A stretch of DNA of 64,000 bases, taken from the NCBI GenBank assembly GCA_040437565.1, contig JBDOQK010000040.1, forward strand, positions 62,001 to 126,000. The letters run 5' to 3'. Within the stretch, counting starts at the first letter, position 1, and every line of letters begins with the position of its first letter. Below the pieces are notes generated by a model that saw only the letters and a program-made list of their open reading frames with translations, made no database searches and was not told where the DNA came from. The position numbers and the translations under genes are program-made. This DNA comes from Albugo candida (Eukaryota; Oomycota; Peronosporomycetes; Albuginales). Shown here in pieces: positions 1-11,479 of the stretch.

Positions 1-342
1 ACCTATGAATTTATAAAGAGTCATTTTCGTATTCGCAACGAGTACCACGTTGCCTCAGGTAAAGCCAATGCTTTTAATCACATTCCTGTTAACAGTTTCT
101 GATACGATTTGTTCTGCTTCATTGATTGTGTTTCATACTATTTGCCTCCGTTAATACGTTTTGCTAACAGCACATTCAGTCTTCTCTTTCTGACACAAAG
201 TCATAACTTTCTTCATTGTGTATGACCTCTGCTCTCACACCCTTAGAGATGCTTGGATACATCATCTCCTTGTTTGCTGCGGAAAATGACCTCTATGGGC
301 TGATGGGTCGATGAAGTTGTGTACATTTTATTGCCTTGTGAC

Positions 343-561
343 TCATTTCTCTTCCTTGACTTCATTGACATAAAATTCGCCTATAGATTTTAAGCACTGT
401 CCAACATTAGTTGGGTCACTTTTGCATCCTTCCATATTAGAGACTAAAGTCACGTCTTCAGCGTCCACGTTCTCAGCATCATTATTATCCAAGTGCTCCA
501 TATCGATTGCAACATTACTGATCTGTGATCGAGATTTGAGTTCTGTTTTCTCGGTGGTCAA
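343..561 (-). CDS. Acidic open reading frame, possible 3' exon
   Basis: A 72-codon open frame rich in Asp, Glu and Asn that ends in a run of Lys and Glu. Its first codon is TTG; the first ATG lies 20 codons in. It may therefore be the last exon of a gene or a non-coding frame. No domain or family is recognised. A second short frame opens divergently at 596. Confidence 0.25.
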   Translation of the reverse strand: MTTEKTELKSRSQISNVAIDMEHLDNNDAENVDAEDVTLVSNMEGCKSDPTNVGQCLKSIGEFYVNEVKEEK

Positions 562-595
562 TTATCAACTTCCATGCAAGTGATGTTAATTGCTT

Positions 596-751
596 ATGGA
601 TAGTTCCAAAGTCGATCGTGCTATTGGAAATGCTTTTCTTCAGCTTTACAAGATTGTAAACTTTCGTGAGCCACGTACGTTGTCGTATATTCAATCAATT
701 CGGGAGGAATGGTTTGAGCTGCTTGTAAGTATACCAAATGCGACTCTGTAG
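596..751 (+). CDS. Short open frame, possible first exon
   Basis: A 51-codon frame starts with ATG at 596 (MDSSKVDRAIGNAFLQLYKI...) and has a coding-like amphipathic composition. A good GTAAGT donor at about 725 could end it as a first exon, but no convincing second exon was found. It may be a gene remnant. Family not recognised. Confidence 0.22.
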   Translation: MDSSKVDRAIGNAFLQLYKIVNFREPRTLSYIQSIREEWFELLVSIPNATL

Positions 752-1855
752 CAGCTGTCAAAGTCACGCGAGGAAAGATCCCATTATTTATGTAGCAACG
801 ACGCTTCCATTTGAAAACGCATCCTTGACTTATCCCCGACGATTAAAGTATTGTCTGGTGCGCCACTGACGTCTTTTTTCGACATCAATTGGTGTACATC
901 CGGTACCATCTTTTCCAGCGAATTGGATCGACAATCTCGTTTTTTTAGTCAGTGTATCACCCACCGCACGACCGCATGGGGCTGAAATGATGGCAGCAAT
1001 TCTTTAGCGAATGATCACGTGTGGCGCCTCAGAGTTTGTGGAGAGACAGTAAAAGGTGCAGTGACGACAAAATCCGGAATATAAACAATATATAAAATTG
1101 TTTTCACATTGAGATATCGTTCATATCGCTGGTTTTCTTTTCTTACAAGGTGTAGAAATACAACGCATTCAGCTATTTACGCGTGGCTGTAGGCCTCCAT
1201 CTCAACCGGTTTCTTGGTTTCTACACAAAACTATCGCCCGGATAGAAGAATCATCGACCGAATGCGTCAAACGAGAATACCATAAACTTCCAAGGCGAAA
1301 CGTTTCAGGCGCTACATCGCCGAATGAACATTTTGGCTCTGATAGTTTACATATTGCTTTATATTCGGTGCTTTTTAGTCTGTTGGACGAACATATAAAT
1401 TTTTATCTTGCGCTATGGATTGATTACAGATATCGTATCGGCTTCCAGAGAGAGATGTGGACCGAAAGAATCGGCATAGAACAAAGAGAAAATGTTTGTT
1501 TTTGATCAAGAAAAGAAATGCCTTCTTCACTGTATTGACGGTGTGGGGAGAGAGCAGCTCAGTTGCAGCCCACATGTGGACCTTTTATTAGCTATTATCG
1601 GCAACCTTTCAGAGTCTGCCGCCGAGCAGACAAGTGAGGAAGTCTAAATGCACAAAAATAATTTGAATTATCGGTATAGTAAAAAAGGGCAAGTAGTCTG
1701 CACTACTCCGAACGGAATACACAAAGAATGCGTGAAGACGAATACCGTACAGTACAATGAAATGGTGCAAAGGTCAAAACGTGTGAACATTATCGGTCTT
1801 GATACTTTAATGATAGAAATTGCGAAGCGGTTTGTAGCGATCCTCCGTACATGAC
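752..1855. other. Stretch with no supported gene
   Basis: Short frames at 1375-1575 (minus) and 1648-1854 (plus) have no coding character that can be defended. No repeat or RNA gene was recognised here. Confidence 0.4.
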
Positions 1856-2647
1856 TCAGTGTTCTATTACGCTGCGCTCGCGATCTTTAGCAACCGCAAC
1901 TGAAATGAATAAACTATCATAACGCTTGATGAAAGAAACATGGCATTGCTGCAGTAGCTTGTAGCCAAGATTCCAATCGAGAGTTCCAGATAGAAAGTCT
2001 ACATCTTGTGGCTTGATTTCCAAAGGACTCTCTTGAGTAATACTCACATAATAAGCCCCATAAATCTCAATGGGATTGTCGCCATTTTTTTTTACAGCGT
2101 CTTCAAACTGAATGGGTGCGGTCACGCCTTTCGAATGTGAAAGAAATGAAAAAATGACTTTCGGGGTTGGAATGTCCTTCTCTGTCTGCCTCCGGGAATC
2201 AAACTGGCCGTATGTCTCACCCGCTTGTACAATCTTGTTGATGCTCAACTGCCATTTATCTTTGCCGTCGTTTATATGCACAACAATTTTCTCAAGCCTT
2301 GGGTGCGAAGAGGTTGCAAGTGCATCTCCGCTGCGTGAGATTAAGATTTTGTTATCCACAAAAGAAAACCAAAAATGATCACAAAACATGCCGATGCCAT
2401 CTGGGTCTAGAGAAATCTCACCAGACACTGCTACCCTTTCTTGTATTCCATCATCCCAGGTACTGCACGCCATATCTTTGAGCTCGGCATTCAATCTTAC
2501 ATTACTGGGTTCAACGACCTTGTCTTCTGTACAGACGATTCCGTGCGTAGGGATCTTGCATTTTTCTTTTTCCGCTGATGTTGATGAAAGTACAATGTAG
2601 CATATAGCTTTGATAACCAGGCAAAATTGAGTTCGGGAAATGTTCAT
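1856..2647 (-). CDS. Secreted protein of the window's W-x-[LF]-G superfamily
   Basis: 263 residues, intronless. The frame is open further upstream, but the Met at 2647 is preferred: it begins a typical signal peptide (MNISRTQFCLVIKAICYIVL), and an initiator-like TCATTTCAAGATTT lies about 30 bases upstream, at 2677-2690. The longer starts would then lie at or before the transcription start. The mature part opens with spaced cysteines (KCKI, IVC) and ends with DWNLGYKLLQQCHVSFIK, which fits the C-terminal signature shared with the secreted genes near 10, 15, 32, 41 and 44 kb. The N-terminus resembles that of the 60558 gene (Met, two residues, [ST]R[ST]Q, then YIV and Cys). Role unknown; a secreted effector candidate by inference. 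Confidence 0.7.
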   Translation of the reverse strand: MNISRTQFCLVIKAICYIVLSSTSAEKEKCKIPTHGIVCTEDKVVEPSNVRLNAELKDMACSTWDDGIQERVAVSGEISLDPDGIGMFCDHFWFSFVDNKILISRSGDALATSSHPRLEKIVVHINDGKDKWQLSINKIVQAGETYGQFDSRRQTEKDIPTPKVIFSFLSHSKGVTAPIQFEDAVKKNGDNPIEIYGAYYVSITQESPLEIKPQDVDFLSGTLDWNLGYKLLQQCHVSFIKRYDSLFISVAVAKDRERSVIEH

Positions 2648-2676
2648 GGTACTGATGAACTTGTCCAGATCGATAA

Positions 2677-2690
2677 AAATCTTGAAATGA
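2677..2690 (-). promoter_or_regulatory. Initiator-like element, TCATTTCAAGATTT
   Basis: It matches the general oomycete initiator plus flanking region (TCAYTT... then AWTT) and sits 30 bases upstream of the preferred ATG of the secreted-protein gene. The same kind of site precedes the other members of this family in the window. Confidence 0.5.
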
Positions 2691-3059
2691 AAGTGATCGA
2701 GCAACATACATAAATTTTTAGAGTCTCAAAAAGAGTGGCCGACAGCACATGTTAACAGTTCGATGACAACGCGGTTCTTAAACGTAGCAGTTGCTAGAGA
2801 TTTTTGTCGTTACTCGTAAGATGAGTCTGTTCGAATATTCTATTCATCAGGTTTGCAGCATACCGCCTCGATGACACAATGACCTCTACATGACACCAAC
2901 CTTGTCGTATCCCTGCCTGATGCTTCACATTCAGTTTATTATTTTATGCGATTAATTAAAATTCACAGCCAGTCATTACATTACGTGAGACAGCTTCCGT
3001 TTCTCGAGCTTTTATTAGACGTATATCAGCTCCAGTACTTTGGAGATCGTACCAATTCG

Positions 3060-5240
3060 AGACCATTCGCTACCTATCTCTGTTGTAGTCCCCGACGCTT
3101 TTCGAAACTGTTCATAGTAAGTCTATTTCGCAATTAGCTTCTCGTGTTTTCGTCGTTGCTCCATCCACGCATGACAAACACGTTGTATAACCAACCATCC
3201 TGCTGTAAGGCATCGTACTGACTTTGCGAACCAGCAACCGTTGGTCATTCTAGAACGAAGTGTGATAGGTAAGCCAACCATGACACGTAACGACGACTTT
3301 GGGTAAATAGCGGAAGAAACGAGTAGCTATCAGAACCATTATCGTACGTGTTTTCAGCAGGCTGCAATTCTTTAAAAATGCCCACTTGAATTTCTTCCTT
3401 ATCCAAACGATACTTGGTCAAAACAGACAGTTCATCTTACGTTTGTCTGATTAAGCGCATAAAATTGAACACGAGTTTGTTTCGATATAACATACCACAT
3501 CCAAAGTCTAATTGATTCCTGATGTCAACATACGTTGAGCCAATTCCAAATAAGTTTAGCTTGTCCAAGTTTTCCCATGGTCTAGACACGTGTTCGTACA
3601 AGTGAGCATACCAACGGTCAATGCGAAAGGATCTGGCGAATTGGGTGGACCAGAGTCATGAAGTTTGAAGGGTCTCAAAGTGACGTATCAAGTCACCCAA
3701 TTCTAGGTGTGAGCGATAAGGTAGGATATTGACCAATCCAACTCCCTAGTCTGTGTAGTTATTGTCCTGATTGGATAAAAAAAAAATCATTTTCCTTAAA
3801 GTAAAATCTGTGACGCTGTGTCTTGATAGAATGCATAAATCGTTGTAGAGTTAATATCTAGATCTGGTAATGCTACCTTATATCGTACTTGAAGATTTGA
3901 ATAGATTCATAACGAGCGAGACGTTCTGTTCAAGCAGTTGATCAGAGCGTGATTACTGGTCTAACAGTATACTAAAGAGCGTCTCTGAGTAAATGGCCGA
4001 GTCGTCGTTACCAGAAAGAATGCATTCGAATTCGTGACGACGTTAACAAGGGACATGGCTCGAACTCAAAATAATTACGCTTTCCTGCCTACAAATGTGT
4101 TAATTNNNNNNNNNNNNNNNNNNNNNNNNNNNNNNNNNNNNNNNNNNNNNNNNNNNNNNNNNNNNNNNNNNNNNNNNNNNNNNNNNNNNNNNNNNNNNNN
4201 NNNNNCAAATGTGTTAATTGCATAAATACTCTAGTGTATACTCTTTCACTTCGAAAGCAGCGCTGTGACTATTGCGTCTACCCTGAGACCACATGGATGT
4301 AGAATCTGTCCGCTCTGAATAAACACGCGTTTCGTTTTGGTTGATAGTCTCTAAGCGATGATACGGTTCCGTAACAAACGGTCGTACTCTTCCTGACGAT
4401 ATCGTGCTTTCCCTATAGCATAGACAGCAAACACAGGGATTCCATTGGATGCTGCTTGCATACAATACAGTCTCTATCAGAGACCTCGATCTTCGTATTA
4501 CACTTCCAACGTGTGAGTGTGAAAGTGCACATCAATGGATGCGGGCACTATGTATTTTCGAGCTTTCTTTGCAAATTAGGCTAAAATTCCGTCATTATGC
4601 GGTACACCAATCACCGGATCGACGAACTCTCCACCCTCGCGGAGTGGCATTTTTGGCATACGTAGACTAAAACCATTTTGTCTGAAAGCTGACTCAGTAT
4701 TATTGCTGTCGGGAGCGATGTGCAGAGATTGTATTGTTGGATTCAAATAATCGCTAAGAATTGACAGTATCAAAGAGAAAGCATGTCAATGTCTGCACGT
4801 CACTTTTCATCAAGAGCGCAGTACCACATATCAATGGAGATCTACATTACCGTTTAAATTAGATTCACGCGTGACGTGCACTTCCCTTGTGCATAAGTGC
4901 GGCTCCGGAAGCGTTAAGGCGACCCAATTTCAGTTAGAAGCTAAAGGAAGCGCCTTTGGTGTGAGGTACTCGAAGGCTCACATCGGTTGACAAAACGTTG
5001 GGATACCTGTAGATTCTGTGTCTTCCGTGCTTCTGGAAAGCTGCCGGAACAATACGGACAGACGTTTTGGTCGGACTTCGAGATGTAGACATCACGTTGG
5101 AGAACACACTTTATCAACTGTTTGCCTCTCTGGATCAGGTCGATACTCATTGTTTTTAACTTTAGCCACAGATGGATACATGAAAATGATCTACATGATA
5201 CATCACGACACATTATCGAGAAATGAGCTCCACCTTCAAG
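3060..5240 (-). pseudogene. Decayed gene of unknown family
   Basis: Reading the minus strand gives long stretches of protein-like sequence with several interruptions. Recognisable blocks lie near 4900-5213, 4576-4773, 4214-4440, about 3850-3900 and 3125-3740. Typical pieces are RQNGFSLRMPKMPLREGG, QILHPCGLRVDAIVTALLSK and FARSFRIDRWYAHLYEHVSR. They keep normal amino-acid use and order over about 2 kb, so they look like one former gene, some of its breaks perhaps introns. An assembly gap (4106-4205) lies inside. Family not recognised. The alternative is two neighbouring relics. Confidence 0.4.
4106..4205. other. Assembly gap (100 N), flanks overlap by 14 bases
   Basis: The 14 bases before the gap (4092-4105, caaatgtgttaatt) are repeated exactly after it (4206-4219). 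The two contigs probably overlap and the true gap length is zero or slightly negative. Confidence 0.85.
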
Positions 5241-5259
5241 CGAGGCGGATTTGACAGCT

Positions 5260-7092
5260 CATTCAGTTTTAATCGGTTCCATGTCGAACCAGCAATGTGA
5301 TGGGGCTAGTGTGGACGAGAGCAGGATACAATGAGTCAGATTGCATGGAATGAAATGTGAATAATTGAAACTCGCTTTTAATTCATTCATTGCAACGCAG
5401 AGTAGCTACGACGTCAGAATTGGAGCTGAATTAGAGTCTTTGTCGGTTGAGGTCACTATCCACAGAATAGCGATTTTTTGACATTCTTCTGCACCTTACG
5501 TATCAATTTAAAAACAAAAACGAATACAAGTGATCAACACTCCACAGAGGATGCGGTTACGGGAATAGATATAGCGAAATTGAAGTTGAAGTTGAAGTTT
5601 TTATAATATAAAATGAACTTTTTAAGTGATGAACCAAGAAATTGATACCGTGAAGAGAACGTTATATGGCAAGTTGTTAGCAATGTGAGCGGAAAGGAGG
5701 AATCAATCCTTTACGATCTATGTACTTTCCATTTGGTGCATTGTTACTACGACAGTGTTTGTGGGTGTTTGATCGCGGACCGGGTGAATGGTTTGTAGTG
5801 TGCATTGTGGTGCCACACTGAAGTTTTCGATTGGCAACCACCGGGTTCTTTATCTCGCCTGTGACTTTTGACCCGGTTCAGAATTGCAACCAGCTTTCCG
5901 TTTTCTTCCATTATCTATACCCAAATACATTTTTATCACAACCGGCACATTCCCTGGATCCGTCTTCACAGCGGATCCTCTTTGTAAAAACTCACTTTTA
6001 CCTGCCACATCCACAGCAATGAGTGCGAAGGAGTATTTTTCAATCATTACCGTTGTTTAATAACGTATGCTCGTCGCCCATGAGCATCATCGAACTGATT
6101 CATTAAAGGGATGATATCTCGAGATAACACATTACAGTCAGAGAAGGCTAATGCATACTCGGGCAAAAGATTGCATGGGCGTTCCGAGTTCTCTCACTGC
6201 GGACGCACGTAGATTTTGGATCCGTTTGACCGCATGTATAGAACCGCACGGTTTATTAAACCCGCCTACACTCCAGGACCGTTACCAGTCATACCCGTAA
6301 ACGGTGCGATACTTGTGCTGCGGAAATAATGGACTCAATGCGTACATACACTCATGCTCCAAATACACAATGAGCTTCGTGACGGTCTCGCTTGTATCGA
6401 GTACAACGCGTATTTCTCACTGTCGTTTGCATCGGAATTAGCTTTTGTCATTGACGTACAATATCGATATAATTCTTCCCATTCGCTCCAGCTAGTTTGA
6501 ATGCCAAGTCTCTGAAAGGGGTGGGAACCGATACTACTTCATAGAACGCCAAACACTGCCCAACGGATTCCCGCTTGTTTTGAGTCTGATGAATTAACCG
6601 CTGCAGGACCCTTCATAGCTTTTATCCCAGCATCAAGTGTAATACGTACTCAAAGAACCTGTCAACTGAACCAATGAGATTATTTATTTTGCATACAGAA
6701 TTGAGTGAAGTTGGAGTGCTACCAAACAAAATGATCAATTTTTCTTGAATGAGAGTACTCCGTTGGTGGGTATGGGCGCGGGCTGACTTTATCAATCAGC
6801 TTGACGAATTCTCCCTGACAGAAGCCATCGACAGGATATTGGAACGACGTTGTATAATTGTCAGCGCCCATGGAGGGGTCTCGATGAACTATGACGCAAA
6901 AGATAACGTGTTGCATGGAGAATCGTCGATTCGGTACGATCGGGGTACGATTGCTCGATAGACCGTGTGATTGTTTCGGCTTGCAAGTAGTCGATCAAAA
7001 GTCACTTGCTTATTGAATTTGTGATTGGTTTGTACTTTTGTAATTCGACACAAAAGACCTTTACAATACAATAATCTGTCGCATTTGTTACA
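5260..7092. other. Stretch with no supported gene
   Basis: Only short, mutually overlapping frames (for example 5831-6047 on both strands and 6719-6961) are present; none looks coding. No repeats were recognised. Confidence 0.4.
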
Positions 7093-7192
7093 NNNNNNNN
7101 NNNNNNNNNNNNNNNNNNNNNNNNNNNNNNNNNNNNNNNNNNNNNNNNNNNNNNNNNNNNNNNNNNNNNNNNNNNNNNNNNNNNNNNNNNNN
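7093..7192. other. Assembly gap (100 N)
   Basis: It cuts off the 3' end of the four-helix membrane protein gene. No flank overlap was seen. Confidence 0.9.
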
Positions 7193-8313
7193 ACTGGAAG
7201 AATGTTGATTGTTTTGTGGAGGAGGCAAGTAGTTTGGAGTCTGTAAGCCAGGATACGATCGCGAAGGTGTCGTAGTAGCGGGAGTGATGTGTTTGGACCG
7301 GTCCGATGGTTGTGCGATGAACGAGCCAGTAGAACCGGAATCGATACGTACGAATGCGGTTGTTGGCACTGGCATACCAATTCGTTGTGCCTGTGAAGCT
7401 GTATCGTGCTCCATCGACGCTTGCATTGCCAGCTCCATGTCACGAGCATACACCTTGCGGAAGTACCGTATCTATCCAGTGAAATACATAAGTGAATGCG
7501 ATGGTGTAAGTACGGGTTACAGTACCTTTTCGGCACGGCCAGCTGAACTCATGTACCCTGCAAGGGAAAGAATGACAACGGAGGAGAGACAAGTCCAAAA
7601 ACTGTCGCCATAGAACCAGCACGACCATTTCGCGTCATCGGCTTTACATGTGACATAAGCGGAATTAATCGAATCGATATTGTACAATCTCTGCTGTATC
7701 AGCCAGCCCCAAAGTACCAGAGAAACCGCCAATAAGATGGCTACAATGTCCCACATTAGTGATCACCCCGATCTGATAGCTGGGACGTACACGCAATGAG
7801 TGTTGTGCTCGAGATAATCCGTTCAGAGATTCCTGCTCGTGGGAAGTAAACTGCTGCGACGGAAGCGATCAATGCGACGATCGTGACGGCCGCGCCGCTT
7901 ATCGTCGTTGCCTGAACCGCTCTCATGTTGCCACTGCATAATACTTCTCGAAAACTGTCGCCATCACCCAGCATATAATTAGGGATGACTTTGGAATCAC
8001 TGCGGAATCGTATTAGTAATCGGTGGGTCATCGAACGAGGTAGGGACATACCAAAATGCAGAGTACTGTAGTGTTGTCACCGAGGCGTAAAATGGAGAGA
8101 CAATGGCGCCGGTCGAACGAAATGCGAATAAGCCAAAACCCTGATATATATCATTGCCATCACGCTGGTACTTTTGCTGAAACCAGGAAGGAAATGCGAG
8201 TGCGTGAAATGCGCATATTGCCGAAGCCAAACTCAAAATCACCGCTACAAAAGTACCATTAGACTTGGGACGTAGTACATGGACGTGGACGTACTTGCTA
8301 CTGTATTCTTCAT
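7193..8313 (-). CDS. Four-helix membrane protein, 3' end lost in a gap
   Basis: Five exons were joined by frame: 8295-8313, 8052-8244, 7791-7999, 7526-7740 and 7471 down to the gap at 7193. Introns are 50-60 bases with GT/AG ends. The start ATG at 8313 is in a short first exon that runs straight into the first hydrophobic helix (MKNTVAT, then VILSLASAICAF). Three more helices follow (around ISGAAVTIVALIASVAAVYF, ILLAVSLVLWGWLI and SSVVILSLAGYMSS). Cysteines lie in both presumed outer loops (LCSGN; TCKADDAKWSCW). The tail after KVYARDMELAMQAS is polar, rich in Pro, Thr, Ser and Gln. The layout recalls tetraspan families (claudin or SUR7-like), but no signature settles it. Function unknown. Confidence 0.6.
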
Positions 8314-8574
8314 AATGTGTCTGGAATCAGTTCCCAAGGTCCCGATGTGCTCTCTATCACAAAGAAAAGTGGTACGGGTGTGTTTCGTTCGACACAAATT
8401 TTGCGTTTTGGCAGATTGAGAATGAAGGTAATGAAATTACTGTTTTAGCCAGTAATATATCGTAGTCAAACGCGGAAAGAAGACGGCGTTAGGGCAATCA
8501 CAATCTTTCACTTTATTACATTTCAATTATTTTCTGAAATGGGTTGTACACCCGCTGCTAAACCCGGCTTTACC

Positions 8575-9519
8575 TCATACTTGTTTTAGCAACCATTCCG
8601 CCAGATACGCATACACTTGCTCCGATTCAGGTTCTTCAAATAGACAGTGATACATACCATCAAATACTTTCAGCTCTTTATTTTTGTCCCCAAGACGCTT
8701 ATGGAAAGCTTCCGTAGATGGGACACTGACCACCAAATCATCAGAGCCAATCATACTCAAAAGTGGCAATTGTCCAAGCGTACTTTGCGCGTCTTCAATA
8801 CGTTTGTCTTTCTTCAACCTGAGCATCGCACTTAAGCTTTGTTCACCCATTCGCGTCGTAAGTTTCTTCATCATCATCAAGGGATCCTTATTAAAGTCTT
8901 CAATTAGGGATTTATTCCTCGAGAGGCACTCATGAGGGACCGCTGAGACAATTCTTTTGCGAGGAATGAGGATCGATAAGATCGAAGCAAAAGCCGCTTG
9001 CACGCGCAGCGCTGGCGTCCATTCCACGCATACGGCCGGCGCCACCAACACAGCTGCATGGAACGTGTGTACACCTGATAGTATCGTGTGTAAACCCACT
9101 AATGTTCCGTAAGATATTCCCATGTAAATGAGTGGGAGTTTTGACTCATTGAGGCCGTATGAGGGTAAAATGTCCCTTTTGAGGGTGTGAATGAAGAAAT
9201 TAGTGTCGTCCACAAAATAATCAAAGACTCGAGCGTGCGCTCGAATTCCTGGCTCATCGTCCGCACTCTGGCCGTGGCCAATCATATCGTACGCAGCCAC
9301 AGCAAAGCCGCACGCACTTACGCGCTCAAACAATCGGAAGTAGCGGCCACTGTGATCTCCAACGCCGTGCACGAAAACGATAATCGCGCGAATAGTGGAC
9401 TGTTCCGGGAAAACGGTTCGATAGAATAAAGACTGATTCCGAGAGTTGATGATCGTTCCTTCTTTGTAATGTAAAGACTCTGGCAAATCTTGCGCGGTTA
9501 CTCGCTTGTAAAAAGTCAT
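8575..9519 (-). CDS. Alpha/beta hydrolase, monoacylglycerol lipase / serine aminopeptidase S33 type
   Basis: 314 residues in one exon, the usual length for this family. Landmarks are the oxyanion-hole segment FVHGVGDHSGRY, the GHGQS turn, the nucleophile elbow MGISYGTLVG with the catalytic Ser at about residue 137, an acid in GSDDLVV and a His in DGMYHCLFEEPE. This order (HG, GxSxG, D, H) is that of cytosolic monoacylglycerol lipases and lysophospholipases, which cleave fatty acyl esters of glycerol. There is no signal peptide, so it is probably cytosolic. A CTTCAAATTTG stretch just upstream of the ATG could be its initiator region. It borders the tandem array that starts near 9.7 kb but has not been copied with it. 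Exact substrate is not determined. Confidence 0.85.
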   Translation of the reverse strand: MTFYKRVTAQDLPESLHYKEGTIINSRNQSLFYRTVFPEQSTIRAIIVFVHGVGDHSGRYFRLFERVSACGFAVAAYDMIGHGQSADDEPGIRAHARVFDYFVDDTNFFIHTLKRDILPSYGLNESKLPLIYMGISYGTLVGLHTILSGVHTFHAAVLVAPAVCVEWTPALRVQAAFASILSILIPRKRIVSAVPHECLSRNKSLIEDFNKDPLMMMKKLTTRMGEQSLSAMLRLKKDKRIEDAQSTLGQLPLLSMIGSDDLVVSVPSTEAFHKRLGDKNKELKVFDGMYHCLFEEPESEQVYAYLAEWLLKQV

Positions 9520-10214
9520 TTCAACTCAAATTTGAAGAAAATAAGTAAGCATGACAGAATATCTACCAATCATTCGATGAAATCCCGTTAGTGAGCATGC
9601 TCAAGTATAATATACGCACCAATAACCGCATTTAATCGTAAAAATGGAAGATTTATTGTTTATCATAGTATCTGGAAGTTTTTCTCATCGCCCGTCGTCG
9701 TCCTCAGACGGTACTTCGCGAAGCGCAGGCAACTGACGGGCAAAAAGAGTGATACAATCATCCAAACCTTTGACTACGAGCGCTCGCTGATGAATCTGCG
9801 ATTCATGTTAGGTTACATAAGAGAACGTAACAGTACACGTACCGAAACATATCGTCGACAGGTGAGTTCTCTTAGCAGTGAAGTATTGTGTGACTGCACT
9901 TGCCTAAACGCACGCTTGTTAGTGTTAATTGAATTTCGCGATTTGATTGCGTCTCTTCGAATTTGACGAGCGGTTCGATAGAGTAAACTTTGTGCGTTGT
10001 GAAACATTCCTGTTGAATACTGATTTTGAACCAGTCGGAAATGTGAATCGAGTCATTATAACCAATCAGCGGCATAGTTAACTCAAGTGTGCTATAAAAC
10101 CTTTTTGTATTAAAAAAGTGACTAGATATGCAATTAGAGTGGGAAAGGTGCGCCCTCCTTATTCTGGTAAAACACATCAGTCGTATGGCAAAATACCGAT
10201 TTCGTGGCGTGTAA

Positions 10215-11117
10215 TTACTGATCCCCCCATGCATGTAACCCACCATTCGATGAGGATGCTTCATTCTCAGCAGAATATTCAATTCCATACTTATCTTTGA
10301 ACATTTGAACATTGTGAAGTCTCAGAAACGGTTGCCCCAATTTTGCCAGTCGATCTTCGGTGCTTTTTAAATATCTAATCAGGTCTCGTGCAACACAATC
10401 TTCAAGAAAAGCATGCGGGAGACGAATTGGGGCATCACCATAAAGCGAAAGTACCAATGTACTTTCCTCTGTGTTTGCTTTAGTAATCAATGTCTCCAAC
10501 ACTTGCGGAAGCAACATAAATTTGTAATTCCAATCAATAGTGAGACGCTTAAAGACTTCAGTACTCTTAGAAGGAGAATATTCGACCGCTGCCTTCGTCA
10601 ACTCCAGGAATCCGTCTTTAAGTTCATAGTACTGCATTTTAGCATTCGGAAACTTTGGGTTCAAGCACGATTTTTCGTTGATACTGAGATACCTTTGGCT
10701 CAAGCTGATACATACGCTTTCAACACGTTCTTCCTCTTTGAGTATAGCTTGGATGTTCATCACGAACTCCTGACGCTTTGGAAAAATAGCAACTTCTGCA
10801 TTTTCATCTCCCTTTTGGGCGAGTTGTAGAATATGAGAATAACAATTGTGGGACTTTTTGAGTATTTGCGCTGAAGGAAAGGGAGAGTTGTTATTTTCGG
10901 ATTGTTGCGAATTAGAAGCATAACAGTTTATGAAATTATTGGATTTCTTGACGTTTGCGACACGTTCATTGGTAAAGCGCACTATGTAAGTGGTCTTTGT
11001 GCTCTTGGATGTAACAACGGCTCCGATTTTGCCATCTTTATCCAGAAGCGTGATTTTGCCCAATGTGGTTGTTGCCAAGCACGATAGAAGAGGAAGCTGG
11101 AGCAAGATTGCACGCAT
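10215..11117 (-). CDS. Secreted protein, tandem-array copy A
   Basis: About 300 residues, one exon. The Met at 11117 is chosen over the upstream Met at 11162 for two reasons. It starts the signal peptide (MRAILLQLPLLSCLATTTLG), and the paralogue at 14853-15704 has the same start with little similarity further upstream. An initiator-like CCATTTCTCAAATC lies at 11134-11147. The mature protein is mixed alpha/beta in look. It ends with LAKLGQPFLRLHNVQMFKDKY, the form of the shared C-terminal signature in which Ala replaces the usual Trp, followed by an EASSS tail. Closest relative in the window: copy C. No enzyme motif was seen. Confidence 0.75.
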   Translation of the reverse strand: MRAILLQLPLLSCLATTTLGKITLLDKDGKIGAVVTSKSTKTTYIVRFTNERVANVKKSNNFINCYASNSQQSENNNSPFPSAQILKKSHNCYSHILQLAQKGDENAEVAIFPKRQEFVMNIQAILKEEERVESVCISLSQRYLSINEKSCLNPKFPNAKMQYYELKDGFLELTKAAVEYSPSKSTEVFKRLTIDWNYKFMLLPQVLETLITKANTEESTLVLSLYGDAPIRLPHAFLEDCVARDLIRYLKSTEDRLAKLGQPFLRLHNVQMFKDKYGIEYSAENEASSSNGGLHAWGDQ

Positions 11118-11133
11118 TTGATCCAGGAGGTGA

Positions 11134-11147
11134 GATTTGAGAAATGG
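11134..11147 (-). promoter_or_regulatory. Initiator-like element, CCATTTCTCAAATC
   Basis: Close to the oomycete initiator consensus, 17 bases upstream of the chosen ATG of secreted gene A. It supports the shorter start. Confidence 0.5.
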
Positions 11148-11479
11148 TGTCAAAGTGTGCATACGAATATTGCATGATTCATATGTGCAGCGGACTTCCT
11201 GACGGAGTTGTTCAACGTGGTACTGCCACTGGCTACTTCAACGTTTTTGTAGCGGAATGTTCAGCCCATACAATTCCAAGCACGTTTTTGTGAACAACGT
11301 GCATCAGGTTAACTGAAACTTTATCTGAAAGTGTATATGTGTGATGTACGGGCCGACGGAGAAAGATGACTGCCACGCGTTTCGTGAATGTTCCACTCCC
11401 AAATTTTTGATTTTTTGCCCGTTGTGTTCGATCATATCGGGTAGGGAGCAAATACATTCGGGCGACACAAACGCTACCT

